Shown here: in pieces, positions 54,462 through 62,436 of the stretch
How the letters are laid out: every line of letters starts with the position of its first letter
How positions within the stretch are numbered: the stretch's first letter is position 1
From: Glaciecola sp. UBA2563
GTDB taxonomy: Bacteria; Pseudomonadota; Gammaproteobacteria; Enterobacterales; Alteromonadaceae
NCBI GenBank assembly: GCA_002340325.1
Contig: DDLV01000095.1
Location: 23,296-87,295, forward strand
DNA: 64,000 bases
Direction of reading: 5' to 3'
Program-made: the position numbers and the translations under genes
The notes under the pieces: generated by a model
The model's input: only the letters and a program-made list of their open reading frames with translations
What the model was told of the DNA's origin: nothing
Database searches by the model: none

Positions 54462-54915
54462 TTGAAGCGATAAGCAACTCAGTATCGTCTATCCGCGCAG
54501 ATTGCCTAAAGTCAAAATCTACATCATATGAGTCAAAAGCGACTAGCGTATCATTTTCTCCAAGTTCAACTTGAAAAACTGGCAGTTTTGATTCTGCGCT
54601 TGAGAATAAGTCAAAAGGATGTGTCGGCGAGTTTTTCGCAAAGGTAGGAAGGTTACGTGTCTTGTTTTTTAGTATTGGATCAAATCCACCAACGAACGTA
54701 AGTTTTTGCGCTTTTCTTCCATCAAATTTTACACTAAGCACATCATAAACAATCACCTTATCTCGCTTACTTTCAACCACAGTCGCATTAGCTGAGTACA
54801 TACTTTCATAGATATTTATTTCAGCCAGTGTTGTGAAAGGTACAAGAACTAAACTCGAAAGTAACGCACCGATAGATAATTTCGTTGTTTCCATTCGTTT
54901 AATTATGTTAATCAT
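54451..54915 (-). CDS. Hypothetical exported protein
   Basis: 154 residues with a predicted signal peptide (GALLSSLVLVPFTTLAE) and a beta-rich mature domain (NIYESMYSANATVVESKRDK, VAFDSYDVDFDFRQSARIDD). No family recognised. Two starts are possible, 54915 and 54894; the first has AAGGA very close to the ATG. Convergent with the rescue-factor candidate. Confidence 0.65.
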   Translation of the reverse strand: MINIIKRMETTKLSIGALLSSLVLVPFTTLAEINIYESMYSANATVVESKRDKVIVYDVLSVKFDGRKAQKLTFVGGFDPILKNKTRNLPTFAKNSPTHPFDLFSSAESKLPVFQVELGENDTLVAFDSYDVDFDFRQSARIDDTELLIASITD

Positions 54916-55064
54916 TTCCTTATTAGAAAGGGTTTATCCTCGTTATCTTTCATAAATCTTCTAACAATAATTATTTCATTCTTATTAACTCGGATTTATT
55001 CGCTGAGTAATATCACTCATTGTGTTATCAACTGCGTTAGATGACATGAACTATACTGTTCGGT

Positions 55065-56960
55065 ATGAAAGCTCAACCTTCAAGCATCATGGATAACACT
55101 CAATGGCAAACTAAGGAAACTAATGTGGCAAAAGCAATAGCGGCAATTCCGAAAGGTAGTTATATCTACATCGGAAACGGTGCTGCTACACCGCATTTAC
55201 TGGTTAATCATATGATGCATGTTCGTAATGCATTGGAAGACAATGAGATATTACAGTTTTTCCCGCAAGGCGTTTTACCGTTTGCAGACAAAATGGGTGA
55301 TAGGTTTCGGTTAAACGCTTTTTTTGCGGACGACTGCATTATGCCAAAGCTAAATCAGCAGGTTGGCGATTACACCCCAAGTTGCTTGTCCGAGCTTCAC
55401 CGCCTTATCGAAAACAAGTTAATCAACGTTGATGTCGCGCTTATCAAAGTGACTCCGCCAGATAAAAATGGAATTTGCAGCCTTGGCATCGGCGTTGATA
55501 TTACCAAGCACATGGTTGAACACGCCAATATTGTTATTGCTGAGGTGGCACCGCAAATGCCATGGACATATGGCGACTCATTGGTGTCAGTCGATGACAT
55601 TGATCATTGGGTCGAAAACGATATCGCGCTGGACCAGAAACAGATCCTTCCTTTGGATTTGCCTGAAATAGAGCTAATCGGGAAGTACCTATCTTCTCTA
55701 ATCGAAGACGGTGATACTATTCAAATTGGGGGAGAGGCAGCACGTACCGTATTTTCGCATCTTCTTTCGCACAAAAATCTCGGCGTGCATACTGAACTGA
55801 TGACAGATGGCGTCATGCACTTGATCGAAAAAGGCGTGATCACTAACGAAGCAAAACCCATCAATCGCGGGATAAGCGTGTTTTCTCATGCATTTGGTAG
55901 TCAACGGCTATACGACTTTATCGACCAAAATCCAGATATTGAATTACATCCGTTTTCCTATACCAATAATTGGGTGAATATTGCCAAACTCAAAAACATA
56001 GTTGCGATTCAGGAAGTACAGGAAATCGACCTGACTGGGCAGGTGTCGGCAGTTACATCAGGTGACGATCAGCATGGCGGGTTTTGGGGATTATCTGACT
56101 TTATTCGCGGCGCATCATTGGCTGAAAACGGCAGTCCAGTGGTTGCGCTGTTGTCTACTAGATTACCTACAGTATGCGGAACTTCATCAGAAGAGCCCAC
56201 TAGAAAAAGCAGTATCGTCCCAACCTTAAAACAAGGCTCGGGCATTGTCCTTACGCGCTCTGATATCCATTATGCGGTTACCGAGTTTGGAGTAGCCAAC
56301 TTACGAGGAAAAAGTATCCGTGAGCGCGCACTTGCACTTATCGATATCGCGCATCCAGACTTTCGCGTGTCACTTTTGGAAGCAGCTAAACAGCTCAATT
56401 ACATCAGTCCAAAACAGCAGGGGCTATCGCTCACAACAGCTTATCCAAAGGAGTGGGAGTTTTCACATACGACACGTCAAGGGAAGACACTCTTCATTCG
56501 GCCTATTAAAGCCATCGATGAAGATGCATTACGGGATTTTTTCCATCAGCAATCAAATGACAGTGTGTACCTTCGATATTTCAGTCATTTAAATTCACTA
56601 CCGCAAAAAGTATTAAAAAGTGCATCCGATATCGACTACACCCAAGACATGGCGTTCGTTGCACTTCATACAACAAGTGGCAATTCTCAAGAAATTGTGG
56701 CGATTGCACAGTACTTTTCAAATGCCTACGACGACGCACCTGAGATTGCGATCCAAGTAAGAGATGATTGGCAGGGACATGGTTTAGGTAAGTTTATGTT
56801 TCATCAATTAGTCAAAGTAGCCAGATGTCGTCAATTTACTTCTATGAAAGCTGATACTCTGAGAGGCAATCAGGGAATGAACCACGTCTTTAGCACAGCG
56901 GGTTATCCTTTTGAGCGCAAAAGTGAATTTGGTGTGTACACCTATACGTTTGAGATTTAA
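55065..56960 (+). CDS. Acetyl-CoA hydrolase/transferase fused to a GNAT domain
   Basis: 631 residues. Residues about 20-450 are a family I CoA-transferase of the 4-hydroxybutyrate/acetate type: PKGSYIYIGNGAATPHLL, TPPDKNGICSLGIGVD, and the probable catalytic Glu in VQEIDLTGQVSAVTSG, plus VTEFGVANLRGKSIRERA. Residues about 475-631 are an N-acetyltransferase (QVRDDWQGHGLGKFMFHQLV). Such fusions occur in proteobacteria; the acetyltransferase might modify the attached enzyme or use its acetyl-CoA product. Single gene. Confidence 0.87.
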   Translation: MKAQPSSIMDNTQWQTKETNVAKAIAAIPKGSYIYIGNGAATPHLLVNHMMHVRNALEDNEILQFFPQGVLPFADKMGDRFRLNAFFADDCIMPKLNQQVGDYTPSCLSELHRLIENKLINVDVALIKVTPPDKNGICSLGIGVDITKHMVEHANIVIAEVAPQMPWTYGDSLVSVDDIDHWVENDIALDQKQILPLDLPEIELIGKYLSSLIEDGDTIQIGGEAARTVFSHLLSHKNLGVHTELMTDGVMHLIEKGVITNEAKPINRGISVFSHAFGSQRLYDFIDQNPDIELHPFSYTNNWVNIAKLKNIVAIQEVQEIDLTGQVSAVTSGDDQHGGFWGLSDFIRGASLAENGSPVVALLSTRLPTVCGTSSEEPTRKSSIVPTLKQGSGIVLTRSDIHYAVTEFGVANLRGKSIRERALALIDIAHPDFRVSLLEAAKQLNYISPKQQGLSLTTAYPKEWEFSHTTRQGKTLFIRPIKAIDEDALRDFFHQQSNDSVYLRYFSHLNSLPQKVLKSASDIDYTQDMAFVALHTTSGNSQEIVAIAQYFSNAYDDAPEIAIQVRDDWQGHGLGKFMFHQLVKVARCRQFTSMKADTLRGNQGMNHVFSTAGYPFERKSEFGVYTYTFEI

Positions 56961-57121
56961 CTACGATTTTTGTATTCGTTGATAGCCGTTTTTGATTATA
57001 GGGGATAAGGATTCTCTTCAATGTATCACCAAATTATATGTATTGCATATCAATAAATAATTATTTTAATGATTAGGTGTTGCATATACTTTCAGTATTA
57101 CAAATGAACGAGCAAACGAAC

Positions 57122-57553
57122 ATGAATATTTTTACTCAAAACCAACGACAAATAACACTGGCGTTGATCACTGTCATAATGTCGATGGCGGTAACTATCA
57201 TGGCATCAGGTAAAGCATATGCCAATAAAGAACATTCGGCCGAAAGTTCAGCGTTTGATCATGCATCACCTGAACGTTCGTCAGAATCGATAGAGATACA
57301 AAAGCTTATCGCGCTGGCGTTGCAGATTGAACACGTCATTGAGAAAAGCAAACCCATTTTGGTGGAGATAGAACAGGGTTACCTCAATGGTGAACTTGAC
57401 ATTGAGATGCTGTTTGAAGCCACTGTCCAGCATGAATACATGAAAGAAATGTTGCAAGAGACCAGAGGCAAATTACTGGTAATACTTAATCAAACGTATC
57501 AACGCGAATCGGCAACATTGGTTGCAAAGGTCGACGCAACTACTATCAACTAA
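57122..57553 (+). CDS. Hypothetical exported helical protein
   Basis: About 143 residues from the ATG at 57122; in-frame starts at 57104 (ATG) and 57077 (GTG) would lengthen it. A hydrophobic signal segment (ITLALITVIMSMAVTIMASG) ends KAYA. The mature part is predicted helical (KLIALALQIEHVIEKSKPIL, EYMKEMLQETRGKLLVILNQ). No family recognised. Followed by a clear terminator. Confidence 0.6.
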   Translation: MNIFTQNQRQITLALITVIMSMAVTIMASGKAYANKEHSAESSAFDHASPERSSESIEIQKLIALALQIEHVIEKSKPILVEIEQGYLNGELDIEMLFEATVQHEYMKEMLQETRGKLLVILNQTYQRESATLVAKVDATTIN

Positions 57554-57806
57554 CCAAATTTAACGCAGCTACCCCTCGCTTGCTCAACAGGTAGTTTTCT
57601 GCCACTTTGCCCTCGATGCATATGATACGCATCGAGAGTTTTTTGCGTTTTCGGACAGTTCCTAGCGTGAGCTAATAAAGGCCATTAGAGTAACTTATTA
57701 AAAAATGCAAAAAGGTCCAAGCGAAATTGGTGGTTTGATTTCAATTTCAAAAGCGACCATTTAACAAGATGAAAAACAATAATCAAGAACGTAACCCTAG
57801 ACTTGA
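57554..57806. other. Intergenic stretch before the ccd pair
   Basis: Contains the terminator at 57612-57644 and otherwise AT-rich sequence without coding potential that I could see. It marks the left edge of the toxin-antitoxin insertion region. Confidence 0.45.
57612..57644 (+). terminator. Rho-independent terminator
   Basis: CTCGATGC (57612-57619) pairs with GCATCGAG (57629-57636), followed by AG and six T. Confidence 0.85.
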
Positions 57807-57832
57807 TATGCGCATAATAGGAGCGCATAATA
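57807..57832. promoter_or_regulatory. Probable operator of the ccd-type operon
   Basis: Inverted repeat TATGCGC (57807-57813) / GCGCATA (57823-57829) and an overlapping direct repeat GCGCATAATA (57810-57819, 57823-57832), just before the antitoxin ribosome binding site. Toxin-antitoxin complexes commonly autorepress from such sites. Confidence 0.5.
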
Positions 57833-57857
57833 ATTGCACTTAATAAAGGAGCATCTA

Positions 57858-58088
57858 ATGCGGCAAAAAGTGTCTTGTAATACCACTATTAACCGCGAGT
57901 TAATAAATGAAGCTAAGTCGCTGAATATCAAACTATCTGAAGTTTTCGAGTCTGCACTTTTATTAGAGGTTAAGGCTAAAAAAAGAGATATTTGGTTGAA
58001 GGAAAATTTCAAGGCTATCAAGGAACACAATCAAAAAATACTGACGCAAGGTACATTTTCCGAAAAAATTGGCCAATTTGATGATTGA
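57858..58088 (+). CDS. CcdA family antitoxin
   Basis: 76 residues. N-terminal ribbon-helix-helix (QKVSCNTTINRELINEAKSL) for DNA binding, and a C-terminal toxin-binding tail resembling CcdA (DIWLKENFKAIKEHN, then GTFSEKIGQFDD). The start at 57858 follows AAAGGAG; a TTG at 57834 is unlikely. It overlaps the toxin gene by 8 bp, the classic coupled antitoxin-toxin order. Confidence 0.85.
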   Translation: MRQKVSCNTTINRELINEAKSLNIKLSEVFESALLLEVKAKKRDIWLKENFKAIKEHNQKILTQGTFSEKIGQFDD

Positions 58089-58377
58089 GCAGTTTTCAGT
58101 TTGTACTTATAGTTCTTCTATTGTTGTTATTTTGACAAATACTGTCTTTAACGACGTTGAAAGTATTTTGGTTGCGCCAATTAAACCTCAAACAGATGGA
58201 AACTTAATTAAGTACCTTCATATTGAATGTGAAATTGATCAACAGCATATGTATGTTGATCTCTTAGATATAGCCACAGTGTCAAAGAGAGGGTTAACGC
58301 AACTATATGATCATAATCTTTTAAACAAACGACAAGAAATTAAATCAGGGATAGATTTGTTAATAGATGGATTTTGA
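58081..58377 (+). CDS. CcdB family toxin
   Basis: 98 residues from the ATG at 58081, overlapping ccdA by 8 bp. The beta-rich CcdB pattern is visible (FSVCTYSSSIVVIL, VLVAPI-like ILVAPIKPQ, LDIATVSKRGLTQL). CcdB poisons DNA gyrase through its last residues, which in the F-plasmid toxin are Trp-Gly-Ile; here the end is Asp-Gly-Phe, so gyrase poisoning is uncertain. Its 3' end abuts, antisense, the truncated immunity-like gene. Confidence 0.78.
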   Translation: MIEQFSVCTYSSSIVVILTNTVFNDVESILVAPIKPQTDGNLIKYLHIECEIDQQHMYVDLLDIATVSKRGLTQLYDHNLLNKRQEIKSGIDLLIDGF

Positions 58378-58517
58378 GTGAATCTGACCGGCTTGGTGCC
58401 TTTAATCTCCCCTTCCTCAGCGATTTCCCATAGCTTTTTGGCAAGCTTCCTTAAATCTTCGGGAGTCGCGTGAATAAATATTTCTTCTGCATTTAGATCT
58501 TTTTCAACCGTAATCAT
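58311..58517 (-). CDS. Truncated Imm32-like immunity protein
   Basis: 68-residue ORF. The first 40 or so residues (MITVEKDLNAEEIFIHATPE, then LRKLAKKLWEIAEEG) resemble small immunity proteins of the Imm32 type. The last 20 or so residues are read antisense through the end of the ccdB-like gene and look non-native. The Imm32 C-terminal half that I would expect (a HLMT-like motif) is absent. Probably a gene cut short at the junction with the toxin-antitoxin pair. No matching toxin was found in the window. Confidence 0.45.
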   Translation of the reverse strand: MITVEKDLNAEEIFIHATPEDLRKLAKKLWEIAEEGEIKGTKPVRFTQNPSINKSIPDLISCRLFKRL

Positions 58518-58542
58518 CAGTTTGGTTTTTTCATCCTATATG

Positions 58543-59670
58543 TCATTCGAGATAAGTGCCTTCTTCCGTGGGTACGAAAAATGGAATGCTATACCAATAA
58601 AATCTGCCTTTTTGTGAATTACTTGGCGCTGTGCAATTGATGCGATGTCTGCCAGGTGAAAGTAGAAGGTTCAACTGTATGTTCGCCGACCAGCCTTCTA
58701 TTGTGTTCGGGATCGATTCGCCGTTGTAGAAGCAGTTCATTTGGGTAATTCGCATATCCGGCGTTTCATACAGATTCAATGTCACTGTATCTATCATCTG
58801 ATTAGGCAGAACGACAGTATCTTGAGGCTCTAAAGATTTTACAGGCATTGCCAGGCTATTCAGCTTAACTTTTAACGTACGCAAATTTGCATATATCCCC
58901 GCTGCGGGAAATCGGGGAAGTGCGCCAATATCGGAATACGATGCTACGGCACCTGATTGTTGGCCGAATCCAATATAATTCATCTCTAAGAGTTTATCTT
59001 TGAGTGCGTTATTATATTCGCCATATGGATACGCTAACCATTTTTTTGAATAACCAATCTTTTCTTCGATCAAATCTTCTGAATCAACGATGTTGGCAAT
59101 GACGCGCATTAACCATTCTTCTTCGTTCTCATTTTGCTGTATTTCCAACAAATGAAGATGACCTATTGTGTGATTCGCAAAGGTGCCTAATGGTGCCATT
59201 TCTTTGATTTGTTGCCACGATAACTGATTAGCTCGTTTGCCAATCTCTTCCGGATTAATAAAAATCGTATAGGGGAAGTTAAAACGCTTAAGTAATGGCA
59301 GTCCATTGTCATAGATATTGGCGTAACCATCGTCAAAAGTGATGACGACACTTTTTTCAGGCAGAGGGCTGTTTGCCTTAAGGGCAGTCAGGGCATCTTC
59401 TAACGATACGACATTATGGTGCTGCGCAAGATAGGTCAGATGTTCTTCGAATTTCTCCGGTGAAATACTGGTCGAGGGGGGCGTTTCACTGCTGACGTGA
59501 TGGTATACTAACACCACAAAATTGGTGTTGTTTGTTTGGATTGTCTCTTTACTGGATTCACTGGACGCACCAAAAGATAAGAAAACAAAACACAAAACAA
59601 TGCATATTCGTTGATGAATTAACATCGACAGTTTTTTCTGGAAAGCAAAATTACTCAATTTAAACAGCAT
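58543..59670 (-). CDS. Polysaccharide deacetylase family protein
   Basis: 375 residues, exported (hydrophobic segment about 21-36, CIVLCFVFLSFGASSES). The NodB-type domain shows VVITFDDGYANIYDNGLPLL (metal Asp pair), FANHTIGHLHLLE (metal His pair) and WLAYPYGEYN. The N-terminal LVYHHVSSE resembles PgaB/IcaB-type enzymes. A C-terminal beta domain of about 110 residues follows. The start at 59670 has a good RBS (TAGGAGC, minus strand), which places its 5' end inside the coding frame of the divergent MATE gene. It deacetylates a sugar polymer of unknown identity. Confidence 0.85.
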   Translation of the reverse strand: MLFKLSNFAFQKKLSMLIHQRICIVLCFVFLSFGASSESSKETIQTNNTNFVVLVYHHVSSETPPSTSISPEKFEEHLTYLAQHHNVVSLEDALTALKANSPLPEKSVVITFDDGYANIYDNGLPLLKRFNFPYTIFINPEEIGKRANQLSWQQIKEMAPLGTFANHTIGHLHLLEIQQNENEEEWLMRVIANIVDSEDLIEEKIGYSKKWLAYPYGEYNNALKDKLLEMNYIGFGQQSGAVASYSDIGALPRFPAAGIYANLRTLKVKLNSLAMPVKSLEPQDTVVLPNQMIDTVTLNLYETPDMRITQMNCFYNGESIPNTIEGWSANIQLNLLLSPGRHRINCTAPSNSQKGRFYWYSIPFFVPTEEGTYLE

Positions 59671-60969
59671 AAACAGCTCCTACATCTGGCGTTTCCGCTA
59701 ATACTTGCCAATATCACTACGCCGCTTTTAGGGTTAGTCGACACAGCGATTCTTGGCCATATGGGCGCTTCTCACTTCCTTGCTGGAGCGTCGATCGGCA
59801 GCCTGATAATAACGCAATTATATTGGATATGTGGCTTTTTAAAAATGTCTATGACGGGAATAAGTGCACAGAACTTTCATCAACCCGCGCATAAAAAAAT
59901 CCAGCACCTGATAACCGGTATCTATTTTGCGTTTTGCGTAAGCCTTTTATTATTAGCGTTTCAGTCATTGTTTATAAATGCCGGTTTGTGGTTTCTCTCA
60001 GGAAGTCCGTTAGCGGCTGAGAGCGCTATTGCCTACTTTGGCATTCGTATCTGGGGCGCGCCGGCTGCGTTGATTAATATGCTGTTCATTGGCTGGCTCA
60101 TCGGACAACAAAAAACCGCAATAGTGTTTTTTTGGCAGCTTTCAATAAATTTCGCGAACATCATTTTAAGTTTACTATTTGTGTATGGTTTTGAATTAGG
60201 CGTTTCTGGTGTCGCTGCAGGAACACTGATCGCCGAATACGCCGGACTGGTTGCGGGATTTTACATCTGTTTCAATAAACACAGAATGCTTGACCTAGAT
60301 TGGGCTATCCCAGGAGTTAAAGAGGCAAAGTCCTTCTTCTCGTTAAACATAAATATCCTGATACGAAATCTCATTTTACAGGCCACGCTTGCGTTTGTTT
60401 CGTTAGTAGGCGCCACTTACGGCGTACAAGCTGCGGCAATCAATGCCTTGATGATGCAGTTTTTTGCATTGATTGCGCTGGGATTAGATGGAATAGCAAA
60501 CGCGGTTGAGGCAATGGTGGGGAATGCGAAAGGCAAAAAAGCGCGCGAGGAGCTGCTGTCTGCCGTCACCGTTGGTATTGTGTGGTCGTCGGTGTTTGCT
60601 GTTTTTTACAGTCTATTGTTTTTCCTTTTTCAGGATCAGCTTGTCCATCTATTTACTGACCAACAAGATATCATCAACGCATTTAGCAACTATCTACTCA
60701 TACTTATCTTACTACCACTTATTTCACACATGTGCTTTTTATTCGATGGTGTTTACATAGGACTGACAGAGGCAAAAACGATGCGAAATACGATGTTTAT
60801 CAGTTCTGTACTTGGATTTTTGCCGGTTTATTATTTGTGTAAAAGCAGCTTTGCAAATGAAGCGCTGTGGATAGCCATGTTAAGCTTTCTCGCGTGCAGA
60901 GGGATTTTGTTATGTGCTCATTTTTACTATGAAAAAGGAAAAATGTCGCAGTCTTCGATGTTTCACTAG
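59650..60969 (+). CDS. MATE family efflux transporter, DinF-like, non-standard start
   Basis: Multidrug/oxidative-stress exporter type with twelve membrane segments. The first ordinary start codon is ATG 59761, but the frame is clearly coding upstream: LHLAFPLILANITTPLLGLV then DTAILGHMG, which matches the first helix of DinF. From the in-frame stop at 59620 to 59761 there is no ATG, GTG or TTG. The best candidate start is ATT at 59650 behind GGAAAG; CTG at 59638 is another. About 439 residues. It may be a rare ATT-initiated gene or one that lost its start. Confidence 0.8.
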   Translation: MTQFKQHKQLLHLAFPLILANITTPLLGLVDTAILGHMGASHFLAGASIGSLIITQLYWICGFLKMSMTGISAQNFHQPAHKKIQHLITGIYFAFCVSLLLLAFQSLFINAGLWFLSGSPLAAESAIAYFGIRIWGAPAALINMLFIGWLIGQQKTAIVFFWQLSINFANIILSLLFVYGFELGVSGVAAGTLIAEYAGLVAGFYICFNKHRMLDLDWAIPGVKEAKSFFSLNINILIRNLILQATLAFVSLVGATYGVQAAAINALMMQFFALIALGLDGIANAVEAMVGNAKGKKAREELLSAVTVGIVWSSVFAVFYSLLFFLFQDQLVHLFTDQQDIINAFSNYLLILILLPLISHMCFLFDGVYIGLTEAKTMRNTMFISSVLGFLPVYYLCKSSFANEALWIAMLSFLACRGILLCAHFYYEKGKMSQSSMFH

Positions 60970-60982
60970 ACCATTCAGACGG

Positions 60983-61007
60983 GTGACGCTTACGTCACGT
61001 TTTTTTA
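60983..61007 (+). terminator. Rho-independent terminator after the MATE gene
   Basis: GTGACG-CTTA-CGTCAC stem (60983-60998) followed by GT and a run of T. Confidence 0.85.
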
Positions 61008-61096
61008 TAACATTAATTTTATGATTACCTACAATGTACGTAATGACTGTTTATAAAAGCCGTGAACCATGTAATAAAAATAAGCTAATAGGCTAA

Positions 61097-61252
61097 AAGT
61101 TACCGCTTAAACTGCAACAAATTTGGTCTATACGTATCCGGCTTGAAATGTTGAATAATCTTCGAGAGTTTGCGCAGGTTGAAAGCACTTTTAGATATTT
61201 GGGTATTGAAGTAGACGATGCCTTAGAAGTTTCGGAGAAAATCGAATGTTAA
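61097..61252 (+). pseudogene. Internally deleted tyrosine-recombinase (integrase) remnant
   Basis: An open frame without a start codon (TAA at 61094, stop at 61250). The first part reads KLPLKLQQIWSIRIRLEM then LNNLREFAQ, like the N terminus of small phage-type integrases (PLxPxQIWxIRxRL). The second part, VESTFRYLGIEVDDALEVSE, matches their extreme C terminus after the catalytic HT and including the active Tyr (TVRYLGVxVxDAL). About 150 residues between them, including the catalytic Arg and His, are missing, with the frame kept. A clear relic of a past mobile element. Confidence 0.7.
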
Positions 61253-61287
61253 CCGAAAAGCATTGCCTCAATTATCTATACAACTTA

Positions 61288-61305
61288 ACCCGAGATCTGC
61301 TTAAG
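61288..61305 (+). repeat. IS982 left terminal inverted repeat
   Basis: ACCCGAGATCTGCTTAAG; aligns with the reverse complement of 62257-62274 at about 15 of 18 positions with one shift. It overlaps the transposase stop codon. Confidence 0.65.
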
Positions 61306-62185
61306 CAAAGACCATAGAGTTCCTCTCTAGGTCAGTAATGTTAAGCGTTGGCTTGCTTTCCTTCAAACAATAAGCAACCAAGCCAGCCATAAGATTCGGC
61401 ATAAAACCATTCATTGAGCGATGTCTAGAGTGCTCAATGAACGAAATATTCTTTAATTGGTCATTGATAGTCGCAATAATAAACCGTCTTGATAGCATAG
61501 CTCTATCCCATAATGACATCGCTTTTGCTTTCATATTTTTACGGACAGTGGTGATAAGGGTGACCCCTTTATCAAACAAATTTGTCTGCAAAGCTTTGCT
61601 CAAATACCCTTTATCACCATACAATTTATCGGGCAAATGTTGCGCTAATTCCTCAACGGGTTTTGTGTCATGAACATTTGCTGTGGTCACTTTTGCCGCG
61701 ACAATTTCGCCCAAATGATTGACGATTAAGTGTAGCTTGAATCCATAAAACCAGCCCATCGTTCCTTTTCCGCGCTGAGCGATGCCAGCAAACGTTTTGT
61801 GCCGTGGAATACGAATATTATGACACACTTTTATACTCGTAGAGTCAATTAATTCAATCCCTGTGGGCTTGCCCTTGAGAGAGCTAAAGTAAGCACACAT
61901 CGGTGCAATAGCCCGTGGCATCACCGCTAAAAATCGTGTGTAGCTGAGTAGGTCTGGAAACGCTTTTTTGTAAAATTGCTTCACATAGCCAAGGTAATAA
62001 TTCTTAAAATTTCGATGGTGTGACATGTGGAATCCGATGATGATCGTCATGATTTCACTCATTGACATGCGACAATCTCGTTGTCTCGTGCGAGTACCAT
62101 CTTCTAGCAGTTGTCTTTGCCATTGAGGGATAAAAACTTTGCAAAAGTCATCGACATCACAATACAACTCAACAAAATTCTTCAT
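61301..62185 (-). CDS. IS982 family transposase, catalytic Glu replaced
   Basis: 294 residues, full length and uninterrupted. DDE-type active-site aspartates occur in GIELIDSTSIKV and KLYGDKGYLSK. The C-terminal motif reads RRFIIATINDQLKNISFIEH; in IS982 relatives the residue before TINDQLKN is the catalytic Glu (IIETINDQLKN). Here the codon is GCG (Ala), one base from GAG. The protein is therefore probably inactive despite being intact. Confidence 0.88.
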   Translation of the reverse strand: MKNFVELYCDVDDFCKVFIPQWQRQLLEDGTRTRQRDCRMSMSEIMTIIIGFHMSHHRNFKNYYLGYVKQFYKKAFPDLLSYTRFLAVMPRAIAPMCAYFSSLKGKPTGIELIDSTSIKVCHNIRIPRHKTFAGIAQRGKGTMGWFYGFKLHLIVNHLGEIVAAKVTTANVHDTKPVEELAQHLPDKLYGDKGYLSKALQTNLFDKGVTLITTVRKNMKAKAMSLWDRAMLSRRFIIATINDQLKNISFIEHSRHRSMNGFMPNLMAGLVAYCLKESKPTLNITDLERNSMVFA

Positions 62186-62256
62186 GCCTATTCCTTGTTT
62201 CTCGAATCATTCTTGGTCGAAAGATCCGATCTTGGAATAGGCATTTAGTTCAATTT

Positions 62257-62274
62257 CTTAAACGAGATTTGGGT
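62257..62274 (-). repeat. IS982 right terminal inverted repeat
   Basis: On the minus strand ACCCAAATCTCGTTTAAG; partner of the left repeat at 61288-61305. It lies 72 bp upstream of the transposase start. Confidence 0.65.
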
Positions 62275-62436
62275 TTCATTAGAAATCCTCTTGGATAGTC
62301 GTATTATTTTTGAATATAAGGTTGTTGAACATAAGCAATTACGAATCAATGCTTAGTACTTTTAACTGCACGATCTCTAAGTTGGATTATTCCTAACAGA
62401 ATCTTAATTATTAACAGATTGTTAATGAAAAATACG

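Larger units (their letters stand above)
61288..62274 (-). mobile_element. IS982-family insertion sequence, about 987 bp
   Basis: Bounded by imperfect terminal inverted repeats beginning ACCC and containing one transposase gene that fills nearly all of it. No target duplication is obvious in the flanks (ACAACTTA on the left, TTCATTAG on the right), which fits a later deletion on one side. It lies directly beside an integrase relic. Confidence 0.75.

Noticed and set aside
57834..58517. CRISPR, prophage or larger defence island around the ccd pair
   Set aside because: No repeat-spacer pattern, phage structural gene or nuclease is present; the neighbours are single accessory genes.
59600..59700. 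SOS box for the DinF-like MATE gene
   Set aside because: No CTGT-N8-ACAG match was found near its 5' end, so SOS control as in E. coli lexA-dinF is not supported.
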